Shown here: piece after piece, positions 49,626 through 61,690 of the stretch
Layout of the letters: each line of letters begins with the position of its first letter
Numbering within the stretch: position 1 is the first letter of the stretch
Source: Liolophura sinensis
Lineage: Eukaryota; Mollusca; Polyplacophora; Chitonida; Chitonidae
NCBI RefSeq assembly: GCF_032854445.1
Contig: NC_088295.1
Span: 47,355,385-47,419,384 of the forward strand
Direction of reading: 5' to 3'
DNA: 64,000 bases
Notes under the pieces: model-generated
What the model saw: the letters and a program-made list of their open reading frames with translations, nothing else
Told to the model about the DNA's origin: nothing
The model's database searches: none
Made by a program: the position numbers and the translations under genes

Positions 49626-50526
49626 CGTATAGAGCAAAAGTGGTGTTAAACCATAGCCGTTCATTCGTTTTTCTGAATGATCTACATTTCGTCGCTGTCT
49701 ATTTCAAATGTTTGATTGTCGCTAGATTAAATTCTGATATTGTCAGCCACTGAACCATTGGTTTTCCGATGGAGGATGGTTTACAGTATCAAAATATCAT
49801 GATATGACATCAATCTACACTGACTTGGTACTTATGATATTCCTGAAATTACAGTTACAATTATAAGACTGTTCGGTCAGCTGGCGATTGACGTTATTGA
49901 AGATTTTGATGATTATCGGTTTTCTTGTGCCAAGTTTATTTGCTAAATGGTCCAGTTATCTGGCATTTATGCTGACCTGAGATCTTGCCTCAGTTAAACC
50001 ACGCAGCAAATTTGTTTGCATGGTTGACTGTGCATCTTTCGGTAGATTGGTTTCGAACCGTGTCTTCCATCCTCATTAGATTATTATTCATGTCTGCCCT
50101 GGGTGGAATTCATTATTTGTATGACTGTGTTTTTACCACTGTCTGTTTTTATCCACTGTCTGCACGGCATCATTGAAAACTAATGACCGCTTCTCTCTTG
50201 TGTGTTGTGTGCTTTATTTCCGATTTGTATAATTTTTTACGTACCTTCGTCTTTGGGAGCTAGTGTAAAACGTTGTTTTGGAAATGGATCTTGCGATTAT
50301 TGACTTGGAACGCCCTTTACGGACTACGAATGGTATATGAATGTCGGACATGACGCTTATATTTTAGACAATTCGAGTACCTGCTTCTGTATTTATCAAT
50401 GTTGACTTAAGTGGGAATGTCAAAATATGCACAAGATAGACCGCGCAAAACAGCGACGCGATCGTCGTCGATTGTTAATTGTTACCCAATCCCTAACAAG
50501 CAATGATAGTAGAGGAATCTATAGAC

Positions 50527-50625
50527 TCCCTTTTCAAGGCCGGGCTTGAACCGGCATCTCGTGTTTTCTATAGCGTCTACAAGCACGCACATTTAGCCAC
50601 AAGACCATCATGTCTAGCTTGATGT
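50527..50625 (-). mobile_element. tRNA-like SINE head
   Basis: The complement reads TGGTCTTGTGGCTAAATGTG, then GCCGGTTCAAGCCCGG, a clear B-box with adjoining inverted bases. Confidence 0.45.
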
Positions 50626-50849
50626 CCAGACTGAAGTACATTAATGCGTGGGGATGATGTATAAGCTAATAAGTAGGATAGCTTAAAGTGCTTGTTATTT
50701 CGCGTACACTGACAGATGACTTGAAAGATTTTATATGTTTATTTTTGTATTTAACGTTGTGCTCAGTAATGTTTCACTTATATTTCAGGATTATGGGTAA
50801 AGGAAATCGGTGCGACAGACCCATATCGGGTGGGCAACCAAACCTTTTT

Positions 50850-50945
50850 AGTTCAATCCGGAGACAAAAGAGGGATCAAGTTGGATTCGAACATGCGACT
50901 TATTGACGCTTCGTACACAACACACTAGACATGATACGCCACCCA
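50850..50945 (-). mobile_element. tRNA-like SINE head
   Basis: The complement reads GGTGGCGTATCATGTCTAGT then GCATGTTCGAATCC, an A/B-box layout. Confidence 0.45.
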
Positions 50946-51739
50946 GTAAAGGTATACCGACATCGAGACACCTTTCAGGGATGTTTGTGGAAGGGAAGGA
51001 AGGCGGTGTCTGCACAGCGCCCTTATCTCCATGACTGAAGTGCAGTGGGAATACATTTGTTCCCCTCCCAAACAGAAACGGGCGATGTCGATCTGTATAT
51101 ATGTTTCGTGACATGGGGAGTGATATGCATTGCTATATTTTCTTATTTTACCCATTGGAAATCCCCACGGGAGCTCCTGGGCACTCACCTTTTGTGGTAG
51201 GATACGCTGTCCCAACATCTTATGTTTAAAAATATTCCATGGCATCTGCATTTCGCCTCCAACAAGGAAAACATAAAAATGCCGGGAAAAAATCTATAAA
51301 TAATAACAATTATAATATACATACATCAGCAAGATAAAAATACAGAGCCAATAAGACACAGTCATAAGACACAAACGGTAAAATTATTAATGATAATATT
51401 AACCGCAAATTTCGCAGTAATTTTACGACGGTCTTACTTTATCAACAGTAAAGGACGAGAGAACTTGAGCAAAACCAAGTTATTTCATACCATCAACTTC
51501 CGGTGCACAACATTAATGACACACTTAAAACCAGTAAATACATGAGAAAAGTGGACAAAAATATTATATTATGTTATGAAGCTAGAGCCATGAAGTTCAT
51601 GTGTGTAGACACTGGGGAATTATCTCATCATATACTGTATACAAGCCGCGTGTGAAGATAGTAGAAGAGAGATCATGGTGACGATAATGAACGACTACAT
51701 TTTTAGTAAACAACACTGAGAATCTTATGGAAGCCGCAT

Positions 51740-51890
51740 GAGGATAACACGTCCCGCGCCTCGCGACACGAGGACGGTGCCAATCGCGTGCGAATGGTGA
51801 CCTTCCCAGGACGCTCGTCCCGCACATGAGAACGGTACCATTGGTGCGCGATTGACATCGTTCTCGTGTCGCGTGTCTCGTCCCGCTACC
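51740..51890. repeat. GC-rich imperfect palindrome
   Basis: CTCGCGACACGAGGACGGTG near 51755 is mirrored by the complement of CGTTCTCGTGTCGCG near 51860, with a second CGTCCCGC pair inside. This CpG-rich block contrasts with AT-rich flanks and resembles a MITE. Confidence 0.55.
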
Positions 51891-52737
51891 TGCAGGACAT
51901 GTCCTCATTGGGAATATATTAAACGTTGAACATCTGAGATTTTCCATAGCAATACAATAAAACATGTACATCATGAATTCCTAAATTTACGATGTATGCA
52001 CTGAGATTTTAAGCATATATTTACATCAAAATTGGAAAAACAGTGTAAGTTCAATAACCATATCAAAAACACGCGATCTTAGATATACTGTATATACAGC
52101 GCAAAAAGTGTAACGACGTAATTACCAAAAATACATACATATTACTGAGCTTGTTAGCATTGTCCACAAAGAGATATGTTATTTCTGATATGAAATATTG
52201 ACAGTCACTCCACAAGTTGTTTGAATTTAGGCATGGATTGTGTTCATACAGACACCTTATCATCATATAAAACAGTAGACTTTTCTATAGTTCAGAAAGC
52301 ACAGTACCGAAAACTCTAAACTTTGTAAGTGGCAATCTGGCTATACTTGTTCAGCAATGACACGCCGTTTGTAGTCTTTTGGCATTGTGCTGCGATTCAC
52401 CCAACCTTCGTATGTTGACTGTTAGAAAACAGTGTCGTTGTTGTTGCCGTGTTTGTTGCCGTTGTTGTTATGTCTGTGTACAGTGTGTTTGTCCTGGATT
52501 GTGAGGTGTATTTTTGATGTGCACATGCGCCTAAACTTGTCAACTCACATCTTGTTTATTCATGGTTACAGAACAAATTTAACTTCCGAAAAATAAACGA
52601 AATATCCAAATCATAGGCCACAGTTGAAACAAAACACAAATTAAAATTCATAAAGGATTATATGCCTATATGAGAATGAGATTTCCCCAGAGAAAGATTA
52701 GGCTGGTCTGTTCTGTACTTTGTGGTGACGTCATGGG

Positions 52738-53805
52738 CTATATTTTGTTAACAGAATAAGTCATAGTCAATTCGCTTTGTTCCTGCCCTGTGCCAGACGC
52801 GGCCCGCAGCTCTGGTCGTCTTCCACGTGAACTACATAGCTTTCGAATGTACCCTCGGATGGACCGAACTCTGAAAATGTATATCAGAGGGTCAACGACA
52901 GTGTTCATAAGGTATATCACCGTGGTCAACTGTTCCAGGAGAAAATGAAGTTCCGGCTGAGACCTGACGCTCACTGACAGCACGGAGAAGTACAGGGCCC
53001 CCGGTAGGTATAACACGATGTACGTAATGTGGACGAGGAAGAACGTCAACGCCAGCGACGCTTGTCCTTTCCGGGCGGCCTGCCCTTCGCTTTGTTGCCC
53101 CAAAACATCACGAGACATCCGTAAATGAAAGACCACGATGGTAAAAATGCTACAATAAGTGAACATGGTGAGAAAGACGACGAAAACGAGGACAAAAGGC
53201 AGAACTTCCTCTGCCCATCCTGATCGTCCAAAGGTTCGGTAACAAATCATGACGAATGGGTCGCCTGGTTTGAGCTTCGTCGTCAGTATAGGGACGGAGA
53301 GTCCGAAGGAAAGGCAGAAGAGTACGAGGAAAATGGCAATTTTCTTGCGCGCGGTATACTTCATTGTGTGGTAATCCAGCGGCCGTAAAATCGAGTAGAA
53401 ACGATCTATGGCCACAGCCAAAGACGCCAAAATTTGGTATAAAGCAGCGATATAACTGGTAAAGTCGTGCGCAACATTAGCACAAAGACTGGCTAGGCTG
53501 GTATTATTTTCGTCAGATCCGGCAAATAGATAAATAACTTTGACCCCAAGACTTAGGGCTAAAAGCATGTCCCCAGCAATAGCGTTCTGGAGCAGGAATT
53601 GCATTTTCAGTTTGCATTCGTCTATCTTGTCAATGGCAATGAGGACAATGATATTTAGCGTCCAAGCGCAGGTGACTAACAATAATGTCAATGTACCCAT
53701 TAAGATGGTCGATAAACCAAGGTCTATTGGCATTGCAGGTTCACATGATGACACTGAAATGTTTGTAGTACCATTGGAAAGGCAGGAGTTGTTAATGCTG
53801 TCCAT
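52738..53805 (-). CDS. Rhodopsin-class GPCR, paralogue 3
   Basis: Single-exon coding region of 355 residues. ATG 53805 is chosen because a 3' splice site lies just upstream, although the frame stays open 13 codons further. It shares NIIVLIAI, AIAGDMLLALSLG, AIDRFYSILRPL, PGALYFS and DPLIYIFR with the neighbours. Landmarks are D79, C108/C188, DRF at 134-136 and DPLIY at 305-309. The N-terminal NNS, NGT and NIS are glycosylation sites. The basic third inner loop has RKGQAS, and the C-tail is rich in Arg and Ser. Likely a G-protein-coupled receptor at the plasma membrane; ligand unknown. Confidence 0.92.
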   Translation of the reverse strand: MDSINNSCLSNGTTNISVSSCEPAMPIDLGLSTILMGTLTLLLVTCAWTLNIIVLIAIDKIDECKLKMQFLLQNAIAGDMLLALSLGVKVIYLFAGSDENNTSLASLCANVAHDFTSYIAALYQILASLAVAIDRFYSILRPLDYHTMKYTARKKIAIFLVLFCLSFGLSVPILTTKLKPGDPFVMICYRTFGRSGWAEEVLPFVLVFVVFLTMFTYCSIFTIVVFHLRMSRDVLGQQSEGQAARKGQASLALTFFLVHITYIVLYLPGALYFSVLSVSVRSQPELHFLLEQLTTVIYLMNTVVDPLIYIFRVRSIRGYIRKLCSSRGRRPELRAASGTGQEQSELTMTYSVNKI

Positions 53806-53816
53806 TTTCAGAAGAC

Positions 53817-53830
53817 CCTGCCAACGAATA
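53817..53830 (-). other. Probable 3' splice site in the GPCR 3 leader
   Basis: ATTCGTTGGCAG|GGTCTTC ends at 53818, about 12 nt before the ATG. It suggests a 5'UTR intron as in the other two receptors. Confidence 0.5.
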
Positions 53831-55274
53831 CAACGAATACACAAGAAGTGTTTTCAAGTTAAAGTATTCGACTTTAGCAGTGAGAAAGTCAACATGACTA
53901 ATTTATTAGTATTTTTAATCGTTTCTCACGTCTACGTTTCTGATACTTTCTTCATCAGCACAATACTAACTTTTCTGTATTTCACAATTTTCACATTTTT
54001 ACATTAAAGCATTTGGTATCGATTTGGGTAGCCTGGGAAAATCCGTTCACTGTTAAATAACAAAGTTTTTATTCTTTTGTTGCACCGTTTTTAAGACTAT
54101 ACGACGTAAGATTCCTTCATAAATGTGAGGTTCTCGCCGACTTTGAGTGTTAACGTTCTCCTGTGGTCTTACACCACCACAATGCCGCCGTCGTATGAGT
54201 GAAATTTTCTTGAGCACGGCGTAAAGCACCAATCAAATAAGTAAATAGATATCGGTGGATATCATCATGAATGAAGGAAACCACCGTGCTTCGCTATATA
54301 CCTGACAGACTTGAGACCCATTCACACATATATGAAACAATCTGACGTGGAATAATTCCGAAAACGGTGCAACAATAAAAATAAGTATAAAACAATAAAA
54401 ACTATGTTATTTAACATTTAACGATTTCTCTCAGGTTATCAAAGCGAATATGGGCATGATAACTAATGCATGTATGAAGTTACAAACCTTTTCCGAACTG
54501 AAAGTCACTTTGGGGTTTATTCTCTGGAGGAAGGCTCAACTACTTCGATCACCAAGCCAAACTGAAAAGAACAGCCTGACGCAAATCTTTTGTCTGCTTT
54601 GAGGGATATGACTTTTAAAGCTAAACTAATTCTATACCTTCTTTACTGAAAGAGTTATAACGTGATGGCATGTCAGGCTATTTCCATGATAATCTCCGTC
54701 TTTGTTTTTATAATTGCTAATCTGTCTCCAAGACAGAGTTCAAAAGAAGCTTTCAGTTTTAAGACGTGTGATAGATTTCCACTAACCGGAAGGCCCAGAT
54801 GTAAGATGCTGTATTAGAATTAGAAGACAGACGATGATTACCAACTATACATATGTTCATCAGAGACCACTTTTCAAAATAAGTCATGCGATAAGTTTGA
54901 CTGAAATCAAATATTGTTCTAGAAGGATTTTTTCCTATTATTATTATACCTGATTATTATAATACCCGAGGCTATTTCGCTTATATAGGGCAACCAGACT
55001 ATCGAAAGAAGCGTGGAAAATGGTATCTAAAATGCTGTTGCATCTTTCCAAAAGATTTTTCACCAAAGGGAGTGCAGTGTTGGGCATTTTTATAGACGGT
55101 AAGTTAGGCTTTATGGGATATATTTTAGTATAATAATGTACAGACATATTTTTAACGCAAAATGGTTTAAATGAATTAAACATATGTAATGTTACATTCA
55201 ATTAAGAACGCTAATTTGATACTATGAATAATAGTGAATATAAGTTATGATATTATGCACAGGAGATGTAAAGA
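53831..55274. other. 5' flank of GPCR 3, nothing recognised
   Basis: Would hold a receptor leader exon and promoter if the 5'UTR intron is real. Confidence 0.45.
54175..54250 (+). mobile_element. SINE tail fragment upstream of GPCR 3
   Basis: GCCGCCGTCGTATGAGTG and GAGCACGGCGTAAAGCACC with a short tail. Confidence 0.75.
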
Positions 55275-55291
55275 TGTACAAACACACATAT

Positions 55292-55322
<31 letters not shown>

Positions 55323-55697
55323 AGCATGTGGTCACACACACATATACACACACACACATGTGGTCACACACACATCTATACACACACACATATGGTCACA
55401 CACACATATATACACACACACATGTGGTCACACACACACATATATACACACACACATGTGGTCACACACACATACACACACATACACATGTGGTCACACA
55501 CACATCTATACACACACACACACATATGGTCGCACACACACATAAATACACACACACATGTGGTCACACACACACATATATACACGCACACATGTGGTCA
55601 CACACACATAAATACACACACACATGTGGTCACACACACATATATATATACACACACATGTGGTCACGCACACATATATGCATACACACATGTGGTC
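55275..55697. repeat. CA-rich minisatellite, unit about 32-38 bp
   Basis: Twelve or so units of the form ATGTGGTCACACACACATAT plus a CA run; open in several frames on both strands because no stop can form. Confidence 0.96.
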
Positions 55698-56082
55698 TTT
55701 CATCTGATATATGCTTCGATTTAGAGTGGCCTTTGAATTTAACTTGCAACTGGTTCATCTAATGGCATTTAGCCTGTAAATGAATAAGTCTCTGTAATCG
55801 AAAGGCTAATACGGATTCGGTGGATCTGTGAAATTCAATATGAGTCGAGCGACCACATATTGCTTTCCAATAAATTGCCACTATACATACTTATAAAACC
55901 TAATGCAACGATTTAATAACTCAATTTTAGTGTATCTTGTGGACTTTAAAGTAATAAAAATGGATATTTTACCAACTAATCTTTTTTTATGAATCAAAGC
56001 AAGCAGATGATGAATCATCTCAACTTATTACTAGTCTTCATTCATTGGGCGTGAAGATAAGGCTGATATCACTAAGGTTTTC

Positions 56083-56188
56083 AGGGGTCTGCCCGGTTTC
56101 CTCCCATAACATAATACTGACCACCGTCGTATAAGTGAAATATTCTTGAGTGCGGCGCAAAACACAAATCAAAGAAATAAATAAATCA
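56083..56188 (+). mobile_element. SINE 3' fragment
   Basis: GGTCTGCCCGGTTTCCTCCC and GAGTGCGGCGCAAAACACA followed by AAATAAATAAAT. Confidence 0.78.
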
Positions 56189-59100
56189 TCGGCCTAAAGC
56201 ATATGTTTTACTTATGTAGTTGATATAAAGGCTAGAATATACATGTAAGAGATCAACATTAACTTCTATATATCCAGTTATTAAATAAAATGTATGTTAT
56301 TCTTTTTCAACACACTTTTAACAAAATACTGGTGGTGTTAAAACTTCTTTTTATAATGTTTAAAAGTGATCAACATAAATTTCTATACATACATTTGTTA
56401 AATAAAACGTGATATGTGCTATTCTTTTTAACCCATATTTAACAAAATATTGGAGATTTTACAACACCTCATAAAACAACACAAGACGAAAGCAAAAATA
56501 TGCAAACAACCTATACGAAGGAAAACGACATCGATAAGACGACAGCAAAACCATTCAAACAGCTGTACAATCGAAAACAACAGCGATTAGACGCAAACAA
56601 AAATATTCAAACAGCTATACAATCAAAAACAACAGCAATACGACAAAAGCAAAAATATGCAAACAGTCTTACCTTCAAAGACTAGTATCCTATGAGCAAT
56701 GCTGACATGGCTGGCATAACATCTTTTTTTATATTGGTTTGGTTCGTTTACAAATACTCTCATGCGTAAACTATACTGGGAAGTAACAGAAAGACTCTAA
56801 TTGCGCCAATATAGCAAACCACACACAGTTGTCGATTTTCGGCCAACAATTAGTGTAATGAGAAGAAAGGATGCTGATCAAATAAAGACAACAATGTTCC
56901 CATGGCTGGTAAGATCGTGCACATGCTCCTAGTTTTTATATTAAATAATACATTAAATCTGAACAAAAATATTTGCTGAAATAATTATAACTGTCTTATA
57001 TTAAATGTAGGTCAAGTAGTTACAAGTAATTGTACCCCAAAACCTTCTTACAGGTTTTACTTGTTTATACAATACCTCGCTCTTGTCTGAAGAACAAAGT
57101 AAACAAGAATAACTAGGGGTTTGGAGTATCATTGTCTTGTCTTGAGATTGTTTTGTCCTTCTTAATCTGTAAGTAGCTCACTAGGTACTGCGAGACGGGT
57201 AACCACGGGTCTCTTGCGTTTGATTCTACAGATTTGATTTTTCATCAGAGTGAAATGAATTAACCAGCCATGTGGCAATGAAGTGATAAGGATACATTTC
57301 AAAGTGCTATTCCTTTTTCCCACAGGCGATAATAACAATGAGTCTTCCGATAGTTAGATGAACTATATTCTGTACTACAGTATTGTACACTGCTTTTTCC
57401 TCCTCATAACCTACTTTGGTTCAAAGCAAAATCACTTTTATGTATTTTTTCATTTGAGTATGTGTTGCAAATTGTATTACTGAAACTGGCCTTTGTAATC
57501 ACGGATATTGAATTTTCTGATTGAGGGCTTGCGTGCAGTGATCTGGATACAAAAACCTGTGTAGAAAAACCTGCCACTGCTATTAAAATGACAACTTCAC
57601 GTGTAAACGTGCAATGAGGCATCCGTGACCGAGATTATTAGCGCGCCAGCGCGGCGCAATGACTCAGAAGCCAGTGCGGTAGCTGTGCGTTCAGCTCATG
57701 CTGACTTCCTCTCCGGTCGTACGTGGGAAGGTATGGCAGCAAGCTGCGGATGGTTAAGGGTTTCCCTACCATAATAATGGCCGCCCTCGTATAAGTGAAA
57801 TATTTTTGAATATGGCGTAAAATACAAATCAAATAAATAATGTAAGTGTGCAGGTATTTGTTGTCAAAACTGTCAGAACTAAAATGTAAAATGTAAGTAT
57901 TCCAAAACCATGATAGTGTACACAAGTCACGTAACTTAATGTACAGTAGGTGCTACAGTGACCTCATTATAGACAGATATTCCCAATGTGTATTCAAACA
58001 ATAGAAGAATTAAACATATTCTGTGTTTAATATGTTTGTATGTCAGCTTGAGGTTTTAAGTGGTGTTTAACGGTATGACATTTATATGACGACGAGGAGT
58101 CATTACGTGTGTGTATATATAGTTTGTCTTCTTGTGGCAGGGGGAGTGTAACGTGTAAAGCCACCAGATATGACATCCCACCTAGACCTAATATACTGAA
58201 ACCGGTCCTCTGTGTTTAGTTGAAAACTGCCCTTGCTACCTACAGAGTTACATAAGTCAACACTTTCAAAAGCTAAGACAACTAATTTGCCATTAAATAA
58301 AAACATTTCATATGATTCAAAATAGGCGGTAAAAAGATTCTTTGGAGCGCTGAGCGGAAACTGTGAGCTTAAAATATGTATTTTCTCTCTATACGGTGGT
58401 ATCAAATACTGAATACTGAATATCAACGTCGGCTTAGAAAATGATTTTTTGCCTGACTGTATTTTGGGTGGGACTAGAGTTTTTAATTCCTTCGTACTCT
58501 AAATGTTATCGTACACTCATTAGCTCATTACCCAGACACATGCAATTTTGATCAGTATTGCATTCAGCAAATAAAGTGTGCATAACGTATACTTGATCGT
58601 CTTGAACATCAAATATTCCCCAAAAGGCCCTTAATCTGACAGTGACAAGAGCACATCCTCCAACCACTTCACGCTTACAAATGTGTGAATAGCGCAAAAT
58701 ACACGCTGTAAGTTTCCGGAACAGAAGCTTGCATTCCCACACAGAACAATGGCAGATGTCGTATCCAAATAAACTGTAAGATCGACAGTTAACCTCTTCT
58801 CATCCAGAGGCTTTGTAGCCCGCTGGTACCCAGTGACCTACTTAAATTTAATTGAGAGCCTGCAGCTGTTTCCAACAAAGGAATCACGTTCTTTACTTGA
58901 AGATCAGTAATTACGGTATCTGTCCAAGAATTGATCGCCCCTATCATCTACGCCAATGAATGTACATTTAAAGTAGAGCAAAGTAGGTTGATTGAATTAG
59001 TGCGCTTCATAAGATGATAGAAATTGATCTTGTAAATGTTGGTTTCTAGCAGGTTCTAGCACAATTACCAAATAGTGTGACGTACATCAACGTGCAAAGG

Positions 59101-59329
59101 AATCATATATGTCGGTATAAATTTTGACTTAACGAAGTACTTCTTCCAGCACAGTGGATGCTCGGGCCCAGGCTTATTAAGCACTGTTGTATGCAAGAAA
59201 TGAGCACTACGTTATCACGAATAGCAGAATTGAGTAACAAACTACACAACTTTCACAACAATTATGTTAGGCGAGATAGATATTTAATAGTTGGGTGCCC
59301 AAGCAATTCACACGCTGTTCAAACGTGGC
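56189..59329. other. Intergenic, short unclassified frames
   Basis: AAACA-rich diverged tandem repeat near 56480-56670 (CAAACAGCTATACAATC-like units). Minus frames at 58103-58426 and 58506-58742 have no secure family match. Confidence 0.4.
57616..57840 (+). mobile_element. SINE copy with small deletions
   Basis: Head GGCATCCGTGACCGAGATTA, GCGCGCCAGCGCGGCGCAAT, a shortened body and AAATAAATAA tail. Confidence 0.83.
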
Positions 59330-59650
59330 AATGAGAGATTGTTTGGTTAGGCTTGATATGACATTAACCGGAGCAGGCATGAAAGTGTGATAGTAGGCAA
59401 ATAGTCACACGTACTCGGTGAAATTCGGCCTCTTTTCAGTGTACCTCAGTAACTTGTAACTGTTCTTGTTAATGATTAAATAGTAGCAACTGGCAGCAAC
59501 ACCGCCTAACACCTAGGCTCAAGCCTAATTAGGTAAAACATTGCACTGGTGTTGACTACAATTACTAAAATGCTGTGCTGTCAGCACATTTAATAAACAG
59601 TAGCATGACCCTTCTCACTATAAGTAGCAGACAAAGCAATACATTATGTT
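59330..59650 (-). repeat. Dispersed repeat family B copy
   Basis: GTGATAGTAGGCAAATAGTC, GGTGAAATTCGGCCTC, AATTAGGTAAAACATTGCAC and AAATGCTGTGCTGTCAGC. Confidence 0.58.
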
Positions 59651-60264
59651 AATGAACGGTGAATGAAACTAAAAAAACTCAAAATCAAGTCGCGAAGACC
59701 AAGTCAAATCATCTTTTCTCTTATCACTTTTTTTTTATAGAAACTGTCGATTTGAGAGCCGAAAGTAGTTGTTGAAGTTAAATTACATAAGTCCCCAGTT
59801 TGACTGTAGGCCGTCAAAGGGAGATAGTGAAGATTAGTTTTTTCAGTAACACGTTGACGAGATAGTAGACAGGAGAGAGCTTTGTGAGAGTCGGATATGG
59901 GTGGAAGCGAATGTAACTTGAAATTCCATGGATCATTAACGACACCAGATCATAGGCTTATAGTGATAGCGTTACAGCGTCCTTCGACGTATTTGATCGA
60001 CGATAGTGTGACAGTTGGCTCCTATCACTATATCCGTGTTAGGGTATCATTTATATAATTATTTTTTTTTATTATTGCATGCCGCTACAGACTTTTGATG
60101 CCAGTTTTACGAGTGAATGAATGAGGACTGACCGGTGTAAACCATCGGACTTTGGCAAGTTAGTGATGAACGTTCTCACTTGTGATATACAGATATGCTT
60201 ATTATACTGGCGGGAGAAAAGTAATCTGTAACTAACGTTACACTGTGTAAACGTCCATGGGATC

Positions 60265-60390
60265 ATCGTCGATCGCTTATTGTCACCCAGGCCCGGCCCA
60301 AAAAAAAAAATGGGAATCCGCAAATGTCGGGTTTGAACTCGTACCACCTGTGACCATCCCATCAATTGTCTGTCACCACACCAGCGGCTC
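60265..60390 (-). mobile_element. tRNA-like SINE head with poly-purine insertion
   Basis: The complement holds CCGCTGGTGTGGTGACAGAC and GAGTTCAAACCCGAC, followed by a T run. The 61-108 residue frames over it are incidental. Confidence 0.42.
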
Positions 60391-60904
60391 TTTCGCATCG
60401 CTGCAGCAGAAACGTTGACTCAGTTGCACGATCGTCGGCAAAATCAGGAAACGCGTTAAGAAATACCACAGCCAGAGCAAGTATGAAGTTAAACGCAGTA
60501 TAAATTGTGCAAAAATTCGAAAGACGGGCAGGGAGACAGACAAACATTGATTTTTTTCATTTGCAATTAAATATGTCCATTTATTGCCAATGGCAATAAA
60601 TCTATGGTCGCCTGAGCTCTTTGTCAACAGCTGACGAAAATGCAGACGTGCCATATGTAACACATGGAGGAAGCTAGCTTCTCAATCTACAGGTTGGAAT
60701 AAATATTTTAAGTCATCCAAGTAGAGTAGATTATTAAGCAAAACACTAAATCTGCTTGGATGGATGTGGATATGCTTGTATATTAAAAATTTGTTAAATA
60801 ATTTTTTTAAATAGACAATGAGGTGAAAACTTACATACACAATACATGTGTGTATGCTAACAATCAGTGAACAAAATTCGTAACAAAAAAGATATAATAA
60901 AAAA

Positions 60905-61500
60905 GTTACACCACAGAGAATAAAACCAGAGCACCGACAACAGTGAGAAAATTCACAATTGATGACGTTAATTTACGTCACTCATGATTTTATTCTAACT
61001 CTTCATGTAAATGCTTAAACAGTATCAAATTAGGCGTACCCTAAGACAATTAGGTTAAAAATGCACTGATGTTAATTGCAATAAATTAGACGTCACTGGG
61101 GGGCCTCCGTGGCTAAGTTGGTTAGCGCGCTAGCGCAGCGTAATGACACAGGAGTCTCTCACCAATGCGGTCGCTGTGAGTTAAAGTCCAACTCATGCTG
61201 GCTTCCTCTCCGGCCGTACGTGGGAAGGTCTGTCAACAACCTGCGGATGGTCGTGGGTTTTCCCTGGGCTGTGCTCAGTTTCCACCCACCATAATGCTGG
61301 CCGCCGTCGTATAGGTGAAATATTCTTGAGTGCGGCGTGAAACACTAATCAAATAAATAAATAAATAAATAGACGTCACTGATCTGACGTCACAGCAAAA
61401 TGCTGTGTTATCATATTTCACATACAGTAAAAGTAAAACAATGCAAAAGGACCAGGCCTCAGGGATAGTCTACCAGCAGAATCCTGGCTTATCCAAGGAC
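60905..61500 (-). repeat. Dispersed repeat family B, longest copy (SINE-interrupted)
   Basis: An unclassified dispersed repeat seen about ten times. Landmarks are ACCACAGAGAATAAAACCAG, TGTAAATGCTTAAACAGT, AAATGCACTGATGTTAATTG and GCTGTGTTATCATATTTCAC. This copy is split by the SINE at 61099-61369. No coding potential. Confidence 0.7.
61099..61369 (+). mobile_element. Full-length SINE nested in another repeat
   Basis: Same family, with the 12-bp duplication TAGACGTCACTG at 61087-61098 and 61370-61381. It interrupts the second dispersed repeat family (60905-61500). Confidence 0.92.
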
Positions 61501-61549
61501 ATGTGCTTTAGAAGACATTGTGAATAAACGACGGTCTCGAGATGATTGG

Positions 61550-61690
61550 CAAATGGTCACTCGTAACCCATGAAATGTGGCCCCATGTTAATTAACTTCA
61601 GGCATGCTCTGTTTATGTAAATATGTTAATCATCCCCTTGCGGAATTAGATAAAAATGCACTGATGTCAACTTTTCTGAGCCTTAATGTT
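61550..61690 (-). repeat. Dispersed repeat family B fragment
   Basis: GATTGGCAAATGGTCACTCG, TTATGTAAATATGTTAATC and AAAATGCACTGATGTCAAC. Confidence 0.5.

Larger units (their letters stand above)
49626..52737. other. Intergenic, 3' side of GPCR 3
   Basis: Two tRNA-like heads and the GC-rich palindrome; no gene. Confidence 0.45.

Noticed and set aside
53540-54007. 155-codon plus-strand frame
   Set aside because: Mostly antisense to receptor 3, with no motif of its own.
55234-55762. Overlapping His/Thr- or Cys/Val-rich frames on both strands
   Set aside because: Products of the CA minisatellite, which cannot form stop codons.
58103-58742. Two minus-strand frames (107 and 78 codons) possibly forming a secreted cysteine-containing gene
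   Set aside because: One segment (FAECNTDQNCMCLG) faintly recalls a PAN/apple domain, but no matching second exon or full domain could be built.
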